NCBI RefSeq assembly: GCF_016827675.1
Contig: NZ_JAERJA010000004.1
Span: 62,001 to 126,000, forward strand
Direction of reading: 5' to 3'
Source: Nocardioides limicola
GTDB taxonomy: Bacteria; Actinomycetota; Actinomycetes; Propionibacteriales; Nocardioidaceae
Length of the DNA stretch: 64,000 nucleotides
Shown: positions 8,413 to 17,478 of the stretch, in pieces
Layout of the letters: each line of letters begins with the position of its first letter
Position numbering within the stretch: the first letter of the stretch is position 1
The notes under the pieces: generated by a model
What the model was told of the DNA's origin: nothing
The model's input: the letters and a program-made list of their open reading frames with translations, nothing else
The model's database searches: none
Position numbers and translations under genes: made by a program

Positions 8413-8953
8413 CGTCGAGAAGGATCTGACCGGTGTCCTCTTCACCGAGGCCCAGATCCAGGCCAAGTTGGGTGAGATGGCCGCCCAGATCGAGGCCGAC
8501 TACGAGGGCAGGGACCTGTTGATGGTCGGCGTCCTCCGTGGTGCGGTGATGGTGATGGCGGACCTGGCCCGCGGCCTCGGCCGGCACGTGGAGATGGACT
8601 GGATGGCGGTCTCCTCCTACGGGTCGGGCACCAAGTCGTCGGGCGTGGTGCGGATCCTCAAGGACCTCGACACCGATATCTCCGGCCGGCATGTGCTGGT
8701 GGTCGACGAGATCATCGACACCGGGCTGACGCTGAGCTGGCTGATCTCCAACCTGTCCAGCCGAAGGCCGGCCAGCGTCGAGATCGCCACTCTGTTGCGC
8801 AAGCCGGACGCCCTGGCGATGCCGGTGGAGCCGAAGTACATCGGGTGGGACATCGCCAACGAGTTCGTGGTCGGCTACGGATTGGACTACGACGAGCGGT
8901 TCCGGAACCTGCGCGATATCGCCACGCTCGCCCCCCACGTGTACGGCGGCTGA
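8399..8953 (+). CDS. hpt: hypoxanthine phosphoribosyltransferase
   Basis: A 184-residue type I phosphoribosyltransferase of purine salvage (hypoxanthine/guanine plus PRPP to IMP/GMP). The PRPP-binding loop VVDEIIDTG is at residues 101-109 and the flexible-loop SSYGSGTKSSG at 72-82. The tilS-hpt-ftsH order is highly conserved in Gram-positive bacteria. It starts inside the tilS 3' end, so the two are coupled. Confidence 0.95.
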   Translation: MEAADVEKDLTGVLFTEAQIQAKLGEMAAQIEADYEGRDLLMVGVLRGAVMVMADLARGLGRHVEMDWMAVSSYGSGTKSSGVVRILKDLDTDISGRHVLVVDEIIDTGLTLSWLISNLSSRRPASVEIATLLRKPDALAMPVEPKYIGWDIANEFVVGYGLDYDERFRNLRDIATLAPHVYGG

Positions 8954-9043
8954 CCTCGCTGAGGTGCCGATGCGAGAATGGGCCCACTGGGTCGGCGCCT
9001 GTAACGTCGGGCGTCGACAACCACTCAGAGTGAAAGCACCGGT

Positions 9044-11109
<2,066 letters not shown>

Positions 11110-11113
<4 letters not shown>

Positions 11114-11724
11114 CCGACCCGATCCAGCTGCCCGAACGGGACCCGGACGAGGTGCCCGCCTTCGACCATGCCCGGGCGGAGGCGGCGGTCCGGGAACTGC
11201 TGCTCGCGATCGGTGAGGACCCTGAGCGGGAGGGACTCCTGGAGACCCCGGCCCGGGTCGCCCGCGCCTACGAGGAGTTGACCTCGGGGATGCGGATGCG
11301 GGCCGAGGAGGTGCTGACCACCACCTTCGACCTGGGTCACGACGAGATGGTGCTGGTCCGGGACATCGAGTTGTGGTCGATGTGTGAGCACCACCTGGTG
11401 CCGTTCACCGGGGTGGCTCATGTGGGCTACATCCCGGCTCACTCCGGCAAGATCACCGGCCTGAGCAAGCTCGCTCGGCTGGTCGACCTGTATGCCAAGC
11501 GCCCTCAGGTGCAGGAGCGCCTCACCAGCCAGGTCGCGGACGCGTTGATGGAGTTGCTCGAAGCGCGTGGGGTGATCGTGGTGATGGAGGCCGAGCACCT
11601 GTGCATGACGATGCGTGGGGTGCGCAAGGGTGGCGCCCGGACCATCACCTCCGCGGTCCGTGGCCAGATGTTGCAGGCCGCCACCCGGGCCGAGGCGATG
11701 GCGTTGATCCACGGCCGACGATGA
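11110..11724 (+). CDS. folE: GTP cyclohydrolase I
   Basis: A 204-residue type I GTP cyclohydrolase, first step of tetrahydrofolate synthesis (GTP to 7,8-dihydroneopterin triphosphate). Zinc ligands are seen in [10 protein letters not shown] (C92, H95) and C165 in [10 protein letters not shown]; the substrate-binding [21 protein letters not shown] is intact. GTG start overlaps the ftsH stop and its stop overlaps the folP start (ATGA), so ftsH and the folate genes form one coupled operon. Confidence 0.97.
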
Positions 11725-12521
11725 CCTTGCTGATGGGGGTCGTCAACGTGACCCCCGACTCGTTCTCCGACGGCGGTCGGTTCGTGGCAGCCGACGCCGC
11801 CATCGAGCACGGCCTGGCCCTGCTTGCCGAGGGTGCCGACATCCTGGACGTGGGCGGGGAGTCGACCCGGCCCGGGGCCACTCGGCCGGTGGTCACCGAG
11901 GAGCTGGGCCGGGTGATCCCGGTGATCACCGGGCTGGTCGCCGCCGGCGCCCGGGTGTCGGTGGACACGATGCGGGCCGAGGTGGCGGCAGCGGCGATCG
12001 CTGCGGGCGCGACCCTGGTCAACGACGTCTCCGGGGGTCTGGCCGATCCGGGGATCCTCGATGTGGTCGCCGACGCCGGTGTCGAGTACGTGGCCATGCA
12101 TTGGCGGGCGCACGCGGACCAGATGCAGCGGCATGCGTCGTACCCGCGCGGCGTGGTGGCCGAGGTCCGGGACGAGCTCGCGGCCCGGGTGGACGCCGCA
12201 GTGGCGGCCGGAGTGACGCCCGAGCGGATCATCCTCGATCCCGGGCTGGGATTCGCCAAGACGCCCCAGCACAACTGGGAGCTGCTCGCCGGTCTGGACG
12301 AGCTCGACGGGCTGGGGCACCGGCTGCTGGCCGGGGCCAGCCGCAAGTCGTTCCTGGGCGTGCTGCTCGCCGCCGACGGCCAGCCACGGCCGGTGGACGA
12401 GCGGGAGGACGCCACCACCGCGCTCACCGCCCTGCTGGCCCGGCGCGGCACCTGGTGCGTCCGGGTGCACCGGGTGCGCCCCAGCGCGGACGCCGTCGCG
12501 GTGGCTCGGGCGCTGGGGTAA
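11721..12521 (+). CDS. folP: dihydropteroate synthase
   Basis: A 266-residue TIM-barrel enzyme condensing p-aminobenzoate with dihydropterin pyrophosphate. The signature [12 protein letters not shown] is at residues 8-19 and GGESTRPGA about 49-57; the late SRKSFLG loop is present. The frame is open upstream of 11721, but the ATG at 11721 overlaps the folE stop and starts directly with the conserved [15 protein letters not shown]. Sulfonamides target this enzyme; no unusual changes in the visible motifs. Confidence 0.96.
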   Translation: MTLLMGVVNVTPDSFSDGGRFVAADAAIEHGLALLAEGADILDVGGESTRPGATRPVVTEELGRVIPVITGLVAAGARVSVDTMRAEVAAAAIAAGATLVNDVSGGLADPGILDVVADAGVEYVAMHWRAHADQMQRHASYPRGVVAEVRDELAARVDAAVAAGVTPERIILDPGLGFAKTPQHNWELLAGLDELDGLGHRLLAGASRKSFLGVLLAADGQPRPVDEREDATTALTALLARRGTWCVRVHRVRPSADAVAVARALG

Positions 12522-12524
12522 CGT
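12519..12524 (+). promoter_or_regulatory. possible -10 box before folB
   Basis: TAACGT ends 8 bases before the folB ATG at 12533 and overlaps the folP stop codon. folB lacks a clear Shine-Dalgarno sequence, so a leaderless secondary transcript is possible. No good -35 box was seen. Confidence 0.3.
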
Positions 12525-12532
12525 CGGCGCCG

Positions 12533-12913
12533 ATGGACGAGCTGACGATCACCGGGGTTGAGTGCTTCGCGCACCACGGGGTCTTCGACCACGAGCGCGA
12601 GGATGGCCAGCGGTTCGTCATCGACCTGTCCCTGGGCCTGGACACCACCCGAGCAGCCGCGACCGATGATTTGCGGGCGACCGTGGACTACGGGAGTCTC
12701 GTGACCACGGTGAAGGACGCCGTGGAGCGTGACCCGGTCGACCTGATCGAGACGCTCGCCCAACGGGTGGCCGATGTGTGCCTGTTGGTGCATGGGGTTG
12801 AATGGGTGCGGGTCACGGTGCACAAGCCGGACGCACCCATCCCGGCGACCTTCACCGACGTTGCCCTGACGATCACCCGACCTGACCGATCGAGGAGAAT
12901 GAGGACACCGTGA
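12533..12913 (+). CDS. folB: dihydroneopterin aldolase
   Basis: A 126-residue dihydroneopterin aldolase, cleaving dihydroneopterin to 6-hydroxymethyl-dihydropterin. The conserved N-terminal YG/AHHGVFDHER region (residues 12-22), the DYGSLV segment about 52-57 and LIETLAQRVAD about 70-80 with its catalytic-region glutamate are visible. The frame is open far upstream, overlapping folP, but the ATG at 12533 gives the standard length. The GTG of folK overlaps its stop. Confidence 0.94.
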   Translation: MDELTITGVECFAHHGVFDHEREDGQRFVIDLSLGLDTTRAAATDDLRATVDYGSLVTTVKDAVERDPVDLIETLAQRVADVCLLVHGVEWVRVTVHKPDAPIPATFTDVALTITRPDRSRRMRTP

Positions 12914-13479
12914 CCGAGACTCCCAACCCAGCAGTCATTGACGCCGACTCGCTCACCGGTGAGATGCACCCGATCCGCCGCTGCGTGATCGCCTTCGGGT
13001 CGAATCTGGGAGACCGGATGGCGAACCTGCAGGGTGGGCTGGACACGCTGATGGACACCCCCGATGTGTGGATCACCGCCGCCTCGCCGGTCTATGAGAC
13101 CAAGCCGGTCGACGCCCCCGAGCACTCCGGGGACTTCCTCAACGCCGTGGTGGCCTTCGACACCACCCTGCCGGCGGCCCGGCTGATGGACCGCGCGCTG
13201 GCCATCGAGGATGCGCTGGAGCGCGAGCGCAGCGACGTCCCGCACGCCCCCCGGACCCTGGACGTGGACCTGATCGTGGTCGGCGATCGGCTCAGCGACA
13301 CCGAGCACCTCAAGCTGCCGCATCCCCAGGCCCATCTGAGGAGCTTCGTGCTGCAGCCGTGGCACGACATCGAGCCGGACGCGGTGATCCCCGGCCGCGG
13401 CCCGATCTCTGAGTTGCTGGCCGAGCTCGACGTGTCCGGTATCGCTCGCCGAGATGACCTGGAGTTCGAGGTCCAGTGA
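12910..13479 (+). CDS. folK: 2-amino-4-hydroxy-6-hydroxymethyldihydropteridine pyrophosphokinase
   Basis: A 189-residue HPPK that transfers pyrophosphate from ATP to 6-hydroxymethyl-dihydropterin, supplying folP. Motifs: the FGSNLGDR strand near residue 31-38, SPVYETKPV about 59-67, and RTLDVDLIVVGD about 117-128, which carries the two metal-binding aspartates. The first about 25 residues precede the fold and may be a disordered extension. GTG start overlaps the folB stop; its own stop overlaps the next GTG. Confidence 0.95.
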   Translation: MTETPNPAVIDADSLTGEMHPIRRCVIAFGSNLGDRMANLQGGLDTLMDTPDVWITAASPVYETKPVDAPEHSGDFLNAVVAFDTTLPAARLMDRALAIEDALERERSDVPHAPRTLDVDLIVVGDRLSDTEHLKLPHPQAHLRSFVLQPWHDIEPDAVIPGRGPISELLAELDVSGIARRDDLEFEVQ

Positions 13480-13976
13480 CCGGTTCGGGTGCCCCGACAC
13501 CCGAACCCCGCGGCTCCATCCGGCCCCTGGGCCCCGGACCGCTGACGCTCTTCCTGGTGGTCGGGCTGGTCTGCGGCTGGGGGCTGCGCCGACTGCCCGG
13601 GCTCACTCCACTGGTCACCTGGCAGCAGGTGGTCGTGCTCTGGTTCGCGGCCGCGGTGTTGGCGGTGGTCGCCTGGCACACCTGGCGCACCGTCCGTGAC
13701 CGCCGACCGCTGCTGGAGGCCCATGAGGGCGTGAACCGGCTGCTGCTGGCGAGGGCCTGTGCCCTGGTCGGCGCTCTGGTCGCGGGCGGGTACGCCGGCC
13801 ACGCGCTGAGCTGGCTCGGCTCCGCGTCGCCGCTGGTCGGGGAGCGGATCGGCCGGTCGGCGCTGGCGTCGCTGGCCGGAGTGGTGATCGTGGTGGTCGC
13901 GCTGCTGCTGGAGCGGACCTGCCGGGTGGACGGCGGCGACGCACCCGACGACTCCGCGGAACCCTCCCCAGGCTGA
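13476..13976 (+). CDS. DUF3180 family membrane protein
   Basis: A 166-residue integral membrane protein with about four hydrophobic segments (near residues 23-38, 50-66, 89-107, 127-147) and an acidic C-terminus. Size, topology and position directly after folK match the actinobacterial DUF3180 family, whose function is unknown. GTG start overlapping folK, so it is the last gene of the folate operon. Confidence 0.82.
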   Translation: MTGSGAPTPEPRGSIRPLGPGPLTLFLVVGLVCGWGLRRLPGLTPLVTWQQVVVLWFAAAVLAVVAWHTWRTVRDRRPLLEAHEGVNRLLLARACALVGALVAGGYAGHALSWLGSASPLVGERIGRSALASLAGVVIVVVALLLERTCRVDGGDAPDDSAEPSPG

Positions 13977-13997
13977 GGCTGAGGCCGGTCACGCAGC

Positions 13998-14012
13998 CTC
14001 CTGTGACAGGAG
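13998..14012. terminator. short hairpin after the folate operon
   Basis: CTCCTG, TGA, CAGGAG: a perfect 6-bp stem with a 3-base loop, 22 bases after the DUF3180 stop. Without a T tract and this short, it is only a candidate terminator. Confidence 0.3.
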
Positions 14013-14060
14013 TGACGCCCGTGCCGCGCGTGTCTGCCGGGATCACAGGGGTGTCGGACC

Positions 14061-14066
14061 TAGCCT
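14061..14066 (+). promoter_or_regulatory. -10 box of a leaderless promoter
   Basis: TAGCCT ends 6 bases before the ATG at 14073, the spacing expected when transcription starts on the start codon. No ribosome binding site is present before this ATG. Confidence 0.55.
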
Positions 14067-14072
14067 GATCAC

Positions 14073-14645
14073 ATGTCTTCCCCCCGTCGTCGTCAGCGCA
14101 GCGTCCGTCTGATGGTCGCTGTCACCCTCCTCGTGTCTGCCGCGCTGCTCGTCCTGGGTGCGGTCATCAGCGGTTCGTCCCTCGTCACCACGATCGCTGC
14201 CCTCGGCGGTGTCGCGCTCGGCGCGGCAGCCACCAAGATCACCCATGCGGAGCTGCTGCAGACCCGCCGCGACTGGGCGCGGGACCGGGCGCAGCAGGCG
14301 CAGGCCTACGCCGACCTGAGTGAACGGCGTACCAAGGAACACACGGAGGTGCTCGCGACCCTGCAAGCCCGGATCGCCGCCAAGGAGAGCGCGATCGGGG
14401 AGCTGGAGGTCGCGGTCACAGAGGCCCAGGGCCGGGCCGCCCAGTTGGCGCGGAAGATGTCGGCGGAGGCGCGCCGCGCCGACCTCGCCGAGGGCGAGGC
14501 GACCGAGATCCGCGCCCGCCTCGAGGAGGCCGACCAGCGGGCCGCCGAGGCCATCGTCCGGCTCGCCGAGCTTGAGTTGGAGCAGCAGGCACTGAAGGCA
14601 GAACTGGACGTCTGGACCTCGACGCCGGTCCGCAAGCACGCCTGA
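14073..14645 (+). CDS. membrane-anchored coiled-coil protein of unknown function
   Basis: A 190-residue protein with a basic N-terminus (MSSPRRRQRS), two close hydrophobic segments (about 13-32 and 36-52, possibly a hairpin) and then a long Ala/Glu/Arg-rich coiled coil from about residue 60 to 180. No family recognised; the layout resembles cytoplasmic coiled-coil tethers. The open frame, codon use and leaderless promoter support it as a real gene. A 7-3-7 hairpin follows the stop. Confidence 0.7.
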   Translation: MSSPRRRQRSVRLMVAVTLLVSAALLVLGAVISGSSLVTTIAALGGVALGAAATKITHAELLQTRRDWARDRAQQAQAYADLSERRTKEHTEVLATLQARIAAKESAIGELEVAVTEAQGRAAQLARKMSAEARRADLAEGEATEIRARLEEADQRAAEAIVRLAELELEQQALKAELDVWTSTPVRKHA

Positions 14646-14654
14646 TCGCACCTC

Positions 14655-14671
14655 GGCTCGGTCGCCGAGCC
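14655..14671. terminator. 7-3-7 hairpin after the coiled-coil gene
   Basis: GGCTCGG, TCG, CCGAGCC: perfect 7-bp GC-rich stem with a 3-base loop starting 9 bases after the stop codon. No T tract, as usual for high-GC actinobacteria. It also lies just before the GTG start of the GNAT gene. Confidence 0.45.
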
Positions 14672-14693
14672 TCATGTGGCAGGGTGTTGTCAC

Positions 14694-15923
14694 GTGATCC
14701 CCGACGACAACCGATTCGAGAGCGACCCCGAGCAGGCCCTGTCCGAGGAGCCCCCGCTGCCTCCAGGCTGGGAGATCGGGGGCGTCGACGCGACCGTCGA
14801 GGCCGATGTCGAGCAGCTCACCACCCTGCTGCAGCGTCACGAGGAGGGCGCCCGGGGTTGGGCCTCGTCGGGGCGCGACGACGTGCTGGTCGAGATCGAG
14901 GGCACCCGGATGCGGGAGAACGTGGTGGTCCGCGACCCGGGCGGGGTGATCCGCGCCTGGGGGAGTGTCCATGACCGTGCGGCCGGCCGGATGCTCTTCG
15001 TGCACATCGTGGCCCGGGATCTGCCGGAGCCGGTGGCCGACAAGTGCTCGACGGTGCTGTTCGAATGGGCCGAGGCCCAGGCCCGGGAGGTCGGCGCGGC
15101 CCGGGGATTGGCGACCCAGCAGATCGACACGGGCGCCTTCGCCGCGGACGAACGCCAGCACAAGTGGTTGGAGGGCGGTGGCTTCGCCCGGGTCCGCACC
15201 TGGTGGCAGATGACCCGTCCGGTGACCCTGGACGAGTCGGACCTGGTGCCGGACCCGGACTTCTGGGAGGCCGACGGGGTCACCGTGCGACTGGTGCGCC
15301 GGGAGGGGTCGGGGATGCCCGACCGCGGGGACCTCGAAGAGGTGCATCAGGTGATCGAGGGCTCGTTCACCGACCACTTCAACCACCGCGAGGAGACGTT
15401 CGCCGAGTTCGTGCACCGGCTCCGCGAGGACCCCGGGCACCGCTGGGACCACTGGTGGCTCGCCGAGATCGACCGAGCAGCCGAAGCCGCCCCCTCGTTG
15501 ATCGAACCTGCTGAGTCCGCCCCCTCGTCGGTCGAGCATGCTGAATCCGGCTCCTCGTTGGTCGAGCCTGTCGAGACCCCGCCGAGGGACGAGGCTGAGT
15601 CCGGTGGTCGAGTGCCGCCGAGGGACGAGGCGGTGTATCGAGACCCCGTCGGCGCCCTCGTCGCCACCGCCTCGGAGTCGCCCGAGGGCCCGGACGGGTC
15701 GTACGTCGCCTACATCGGCGTGCTGGGCACCGCGCGTGGTCGCGGTGTGGCCACCAAGCTCCTGCAGACGGTCGTCGCCGACGCTGCGGCACGCGGCCGC
15801 AACCGGGTCACCCTCGAGGTGGACGCCGACTCCCCGACCGGCGCGCAGTCGCTCTACACGGGGATGGGCTGGGCCACGTCGTACGTCACCGAGTCCTGGC
15901 ATCGCGACGTCCCGGTGCAATGA
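14694..15923 (+). CDS. tandem GNAT acetyltransferase with an in-frame repeat insertion
   Basis: A 409-residue protein with two GNAT domains. The second has the acetyl-CoA-binding loop in VLGTARGRGVATKLLQ (about 342-357). Between a strand reading WWLAEID and the continuing strand DPVGALVATA, about 55 residues (roughly 262-316) of low-complexity Glu/Ser/Pro sequence are inserted; these are encoded by a tandem array of the dispersed GGTCGAGCCTGTCGAGACC-type repeat. The acyl acceptor is unknown; the architecture resembles mycothiol-synthase-like tandem GNATs. GTG 14694 is chosen over an upstream GTG at 14676 because the latter adds only a Cys-Cys-His stretch overlapping the hairpin region. Confidence 0.8.
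   Translation: MIPDDNRFESDPEQALSEEPPLPPGWEIGGVDATVEADVEQLTTLLQRHEEGARGWASSGRDDVLVEIEGTRMRENVVVRDPGGVIRAWGSVHDRAAGRMLFVHIVARDLPEPVADKCSTVLFEWAEAQAREVGAARGLATQQIDTGAFAADERQHKWLEGGGFARVRTWWQMTRPVTLDESDLVPDPDFWEADGVTVRLVRREGSGMPDRGDLEEVHQVIEGSFTDHFNHREETFAEFVHRLREDPGHRWDHWWLAEIDRAAEAAPSLIEPAESAPSSVEHAESGSSLVEPVETPPRDEAESGGRVPPRDEAVYRDPVGALVATASESPEGPDGSYVAYIGVLGTARGRGVATKLLQTVVADAAARGRNRVTLEVDADSPTGAQSLYTGMGWATSYVTESWHRDVPVQ
15490..15650. repeat. tandem dispersed-repeat array inside the GNAT gene
   Basis: Three successive units of the form CCTCGTTGGTCGAGCCTG... (starting near 15491, 15521 and 15551) followed by two CCGCCGAGGGACGAGG units (about 15580 and 15615) and a TATCGAGACCC end. The third unit is identical over 22 bases to the copy in ftsH. 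All stay in frame in the GNAT coding sequence. Confidence 0.8.
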
Positions 15924-16020
15924 CGTTGGCTGAACTGGGGCAAGGGTCGCTGGAGCACCCTCAGCGCCCGGGCCACCCGATCCGATGGCGCTGCATTCCG
16001 GCTGATTGCAGTGGGACTGT

Positions 16021-16037
16021 GACCCACGGCGTGGGTC
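16021..16037. terminator. 7-3-7 hairpin, left edge of island (1)
   Basis: GACCCAC, GGC, GTGGGTC: perfect 7-bp stem with 3-base loop, about 98 bases after the GNAT stop. A second hairpin of the same geometry begins exactly 40 bases downstream. Confidence 0.4.
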
Positions 16038-16060
16038 GAGGCGAATCGGACTGACCAGAT

Positions 16061-16077
16061 CCCCAGATCGTCTGGGG
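16061..16077. terminator. 7-3-7 hairpin, left edge of island (2)
   Basis: CCCCAGA, TCG, TCTGGGG: perfect 7-bp stem with 3-base loop, ending 3 bases before the -10 box at 16081. It could act as a terminator for upstream transcription or as an operator for the sulfotransferase-like gene. Confidence 0.4.
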
Positions 16078-16080
16078 TCG

Positions 16081-16086
16081 TAGGGT
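16081..16086 (+). promoter_or_regulatory. -10 box before first island gene
   Basis: TAGGGT ends 6 bases before an ATG at 16093. The expected transcript start is at 16093, giving either a leaderless message or a 27-base leader carrying AAGGAG (16106-16111) for the ATG at 16120. Confidence 0.5.
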
Positions 16087-16119
16087 TCTCGCATGGCTGC
16101 AGAACAAGGAGCATCGACG

Positions 16120-17157
16120 ATGGCCGAGCCAGGACGTTTGCTTCTGCACGTCGGGCTCCCCAAGAGTGGTACGTCGCACCTCCAGTCGGTGTTGCGGAAC
16201 AACGTTGATGTGTTGGCCGCCGACGGCGTCGCGTTGGTTCCCCCGCGCCGTGCCGGTACGTTCCAGATCACGTTGCAGGTTCGCGGCCTGATTCGGGAGC
16301 AGGACGACCCCAGGGCCCATCAGGCCCTCGACCGGTTCGAGCGAAAGTTGCGCCAGTGTGCTGCACCAACGGCGCTGCTGACCCAGGAGGCCCTCGCGCC
16401 GACCACGCCGGAGCAGGCCGAGGCGCTCTTGGCGCGCGCTGGTGGTCGCGAGGTCCATGTCGTCATCACTGCCCGGGACTTCGCTCGACAGTTGTCGTCG
16501 GCATGGCAACAGCGGATCAAGGACCGGCACACCTACTCGTTCCCCGAGCTCCTGACGGCGATCCGTCACAGGGCGGAGCCTGCTCTGGACCTGTGGAGCA
16601 ATCAGGATCTGCCGCAGATCGTTGCGAACTGGTGCTCGATCGTGCCTGCCGAGCGCGTCCACCTTGTGACCTCGCCGCGGCCGGGCACCCAGGGGACACT
16701 TCTCGAACGGTTCTGCGGGGTCCTAGGTGCGGACGCAGCCCGTCTCGACCTCGAGGGCGAAGTCCGCAACGCCTCGATCGGCTACGCCCAGGCCGAGTTG
16801 CTACGGCGAGTCAACGAGGCGCTCGGCGACCGGCTCCCATCGGTTCGACACGGATACGGCCGCGTTGGCAAGAAGTGGCTCGCCGAGGAGATCCTTCAGC
16901 GTCAGTCGGGTGTCCCCGCCCGACTGCCCGAGTCGATGCGCGCGTGGTGCACGGAGTTGAGTTCTGAGTGGATCACTGAGATCCGGCAGTCTGGGTGTCA
17001 GGTCGTGGGTGATCTCGGTGATCTCGTTCCGCCGGAGAGCGCCTTCGGTGACCTCCCCGAGCCCACCGACGCCGAGCTCCTTGAGGTGGCAACACTGGCC
17101 TTGGCCGAGATACTGCAGGAGCGTCACGAGGATCTGACGGCGGCCCGCGAAAGCTAG
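16120..17157 (+). CDS. sulfotransferase-like protein 1
   Basis: A 345-residue protein that begins with a P-loop-like PAPS-binding motif, LLLHVGLPKSGTS at about residues 7-19. The rest is alpha/beta with an ITARDF-type strand before a WQQR helix, the region that in sulfotransferases holds the 3'-phosphate-binding residues. Two related proteins occur at 39501 and 40830. The family is sulfotransferase-like, but transfer of sulfate and the acceptor are unproven. Start: ATG 16120 has AAGGAG 8 bases upstream and matches the paralogues' short N-termini; ATG 16093 is also possible as a leaderless start. First gene of the surface-polymer island. Confidence 0.72.
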   Translation: MAEPGRLLLHVGLPKSGTSHLQSVLRNNVDVLAADGVALVPPRRAGTFQITLQVRGLIREQDDPRAHQALDRFERKLRQCAAPTALLTQEALAPTTPEQAEALLARAGGREVHVVITARDFARQLSSAWQQRIKDRHTYSFPELLTAIRHRAEPALDLWSNQDLPQIVANWCSIVPAERVHLVTSPRPGTQGTLLERFCGVLGADAARLDLEGEVRNASIGYAQAELLRRVNEALGDRLPSVRHGYGRVGKKWLAEEILQRQSGVPARLPESMRAWCTELSSEWITEIRQSGCQVVGDLGDLVPPESAFGDLPEPTDAELLEVATLALAEILQERHEDLTAARES

Positions 17158-17204
17158 AACCGGCGAAGCCGGAACTGCGGGTCGAGCTTCAGAATGCCAG
17201 TCCG

Positions 17205-17400
17205 GATTCCTTTGTGAGCTTGCCGGAAGCTCCTTATGGTAGGCGCGGCTGGCGGTCTGCAGCAGGCGGGTGATCAGACCGTGCGCTCGGAGGAGGCGCA
17301 GATCGTATGTCATCTGTCCGGCCGACATGGTCAGGTCGAGGAGTGATGGTCCGCGCGAACCTCGATCGGTTCGGGAGAACCTGACGACACCGAACGCGGG
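17205..17400 (-). pseudogene. decayed fragment of an actinobacterial winged-helix protein
   Basis: The 321-base gap between the sulfotransferase-like gene and the TPR protein holds no full gene. On the minus strand it reads ...SAGQMTYDLRLLRAHGLI then TR followed by LLQTASRAYHKEL. This resembles the C-terminal winged-helix part of a common actinobacterial protein family (consensus near GQMTYDLRRLRLHGLI), but with the segment between the two parts missing and no start. I recall this family only from memory; it is often carried next to mobile elements. Its presence fits a recombination scar near the island edge. Confidence 0.35.
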
Positions 17401-17478
17401 GCCGGCCGGGTTGCTCAGCCAGTAGTCTGACCGCCGGACGCCTTGCCAGGCGGCGATGACCAGAGAGGACCGAGTCTG

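Noticed and set aside
15490..15650. CRISPR-like array
   Set aside because: Units are short, contiguous and in frame with a GNAT protein; there are no unique spacers and no cas genes.
14043..16271. 742-codon open frame on the minus strand opposite the coiled-coil and GNAT genes
   Set aside because: Same reverse-strand artefact; it also runs through the repeat array and the terminators.
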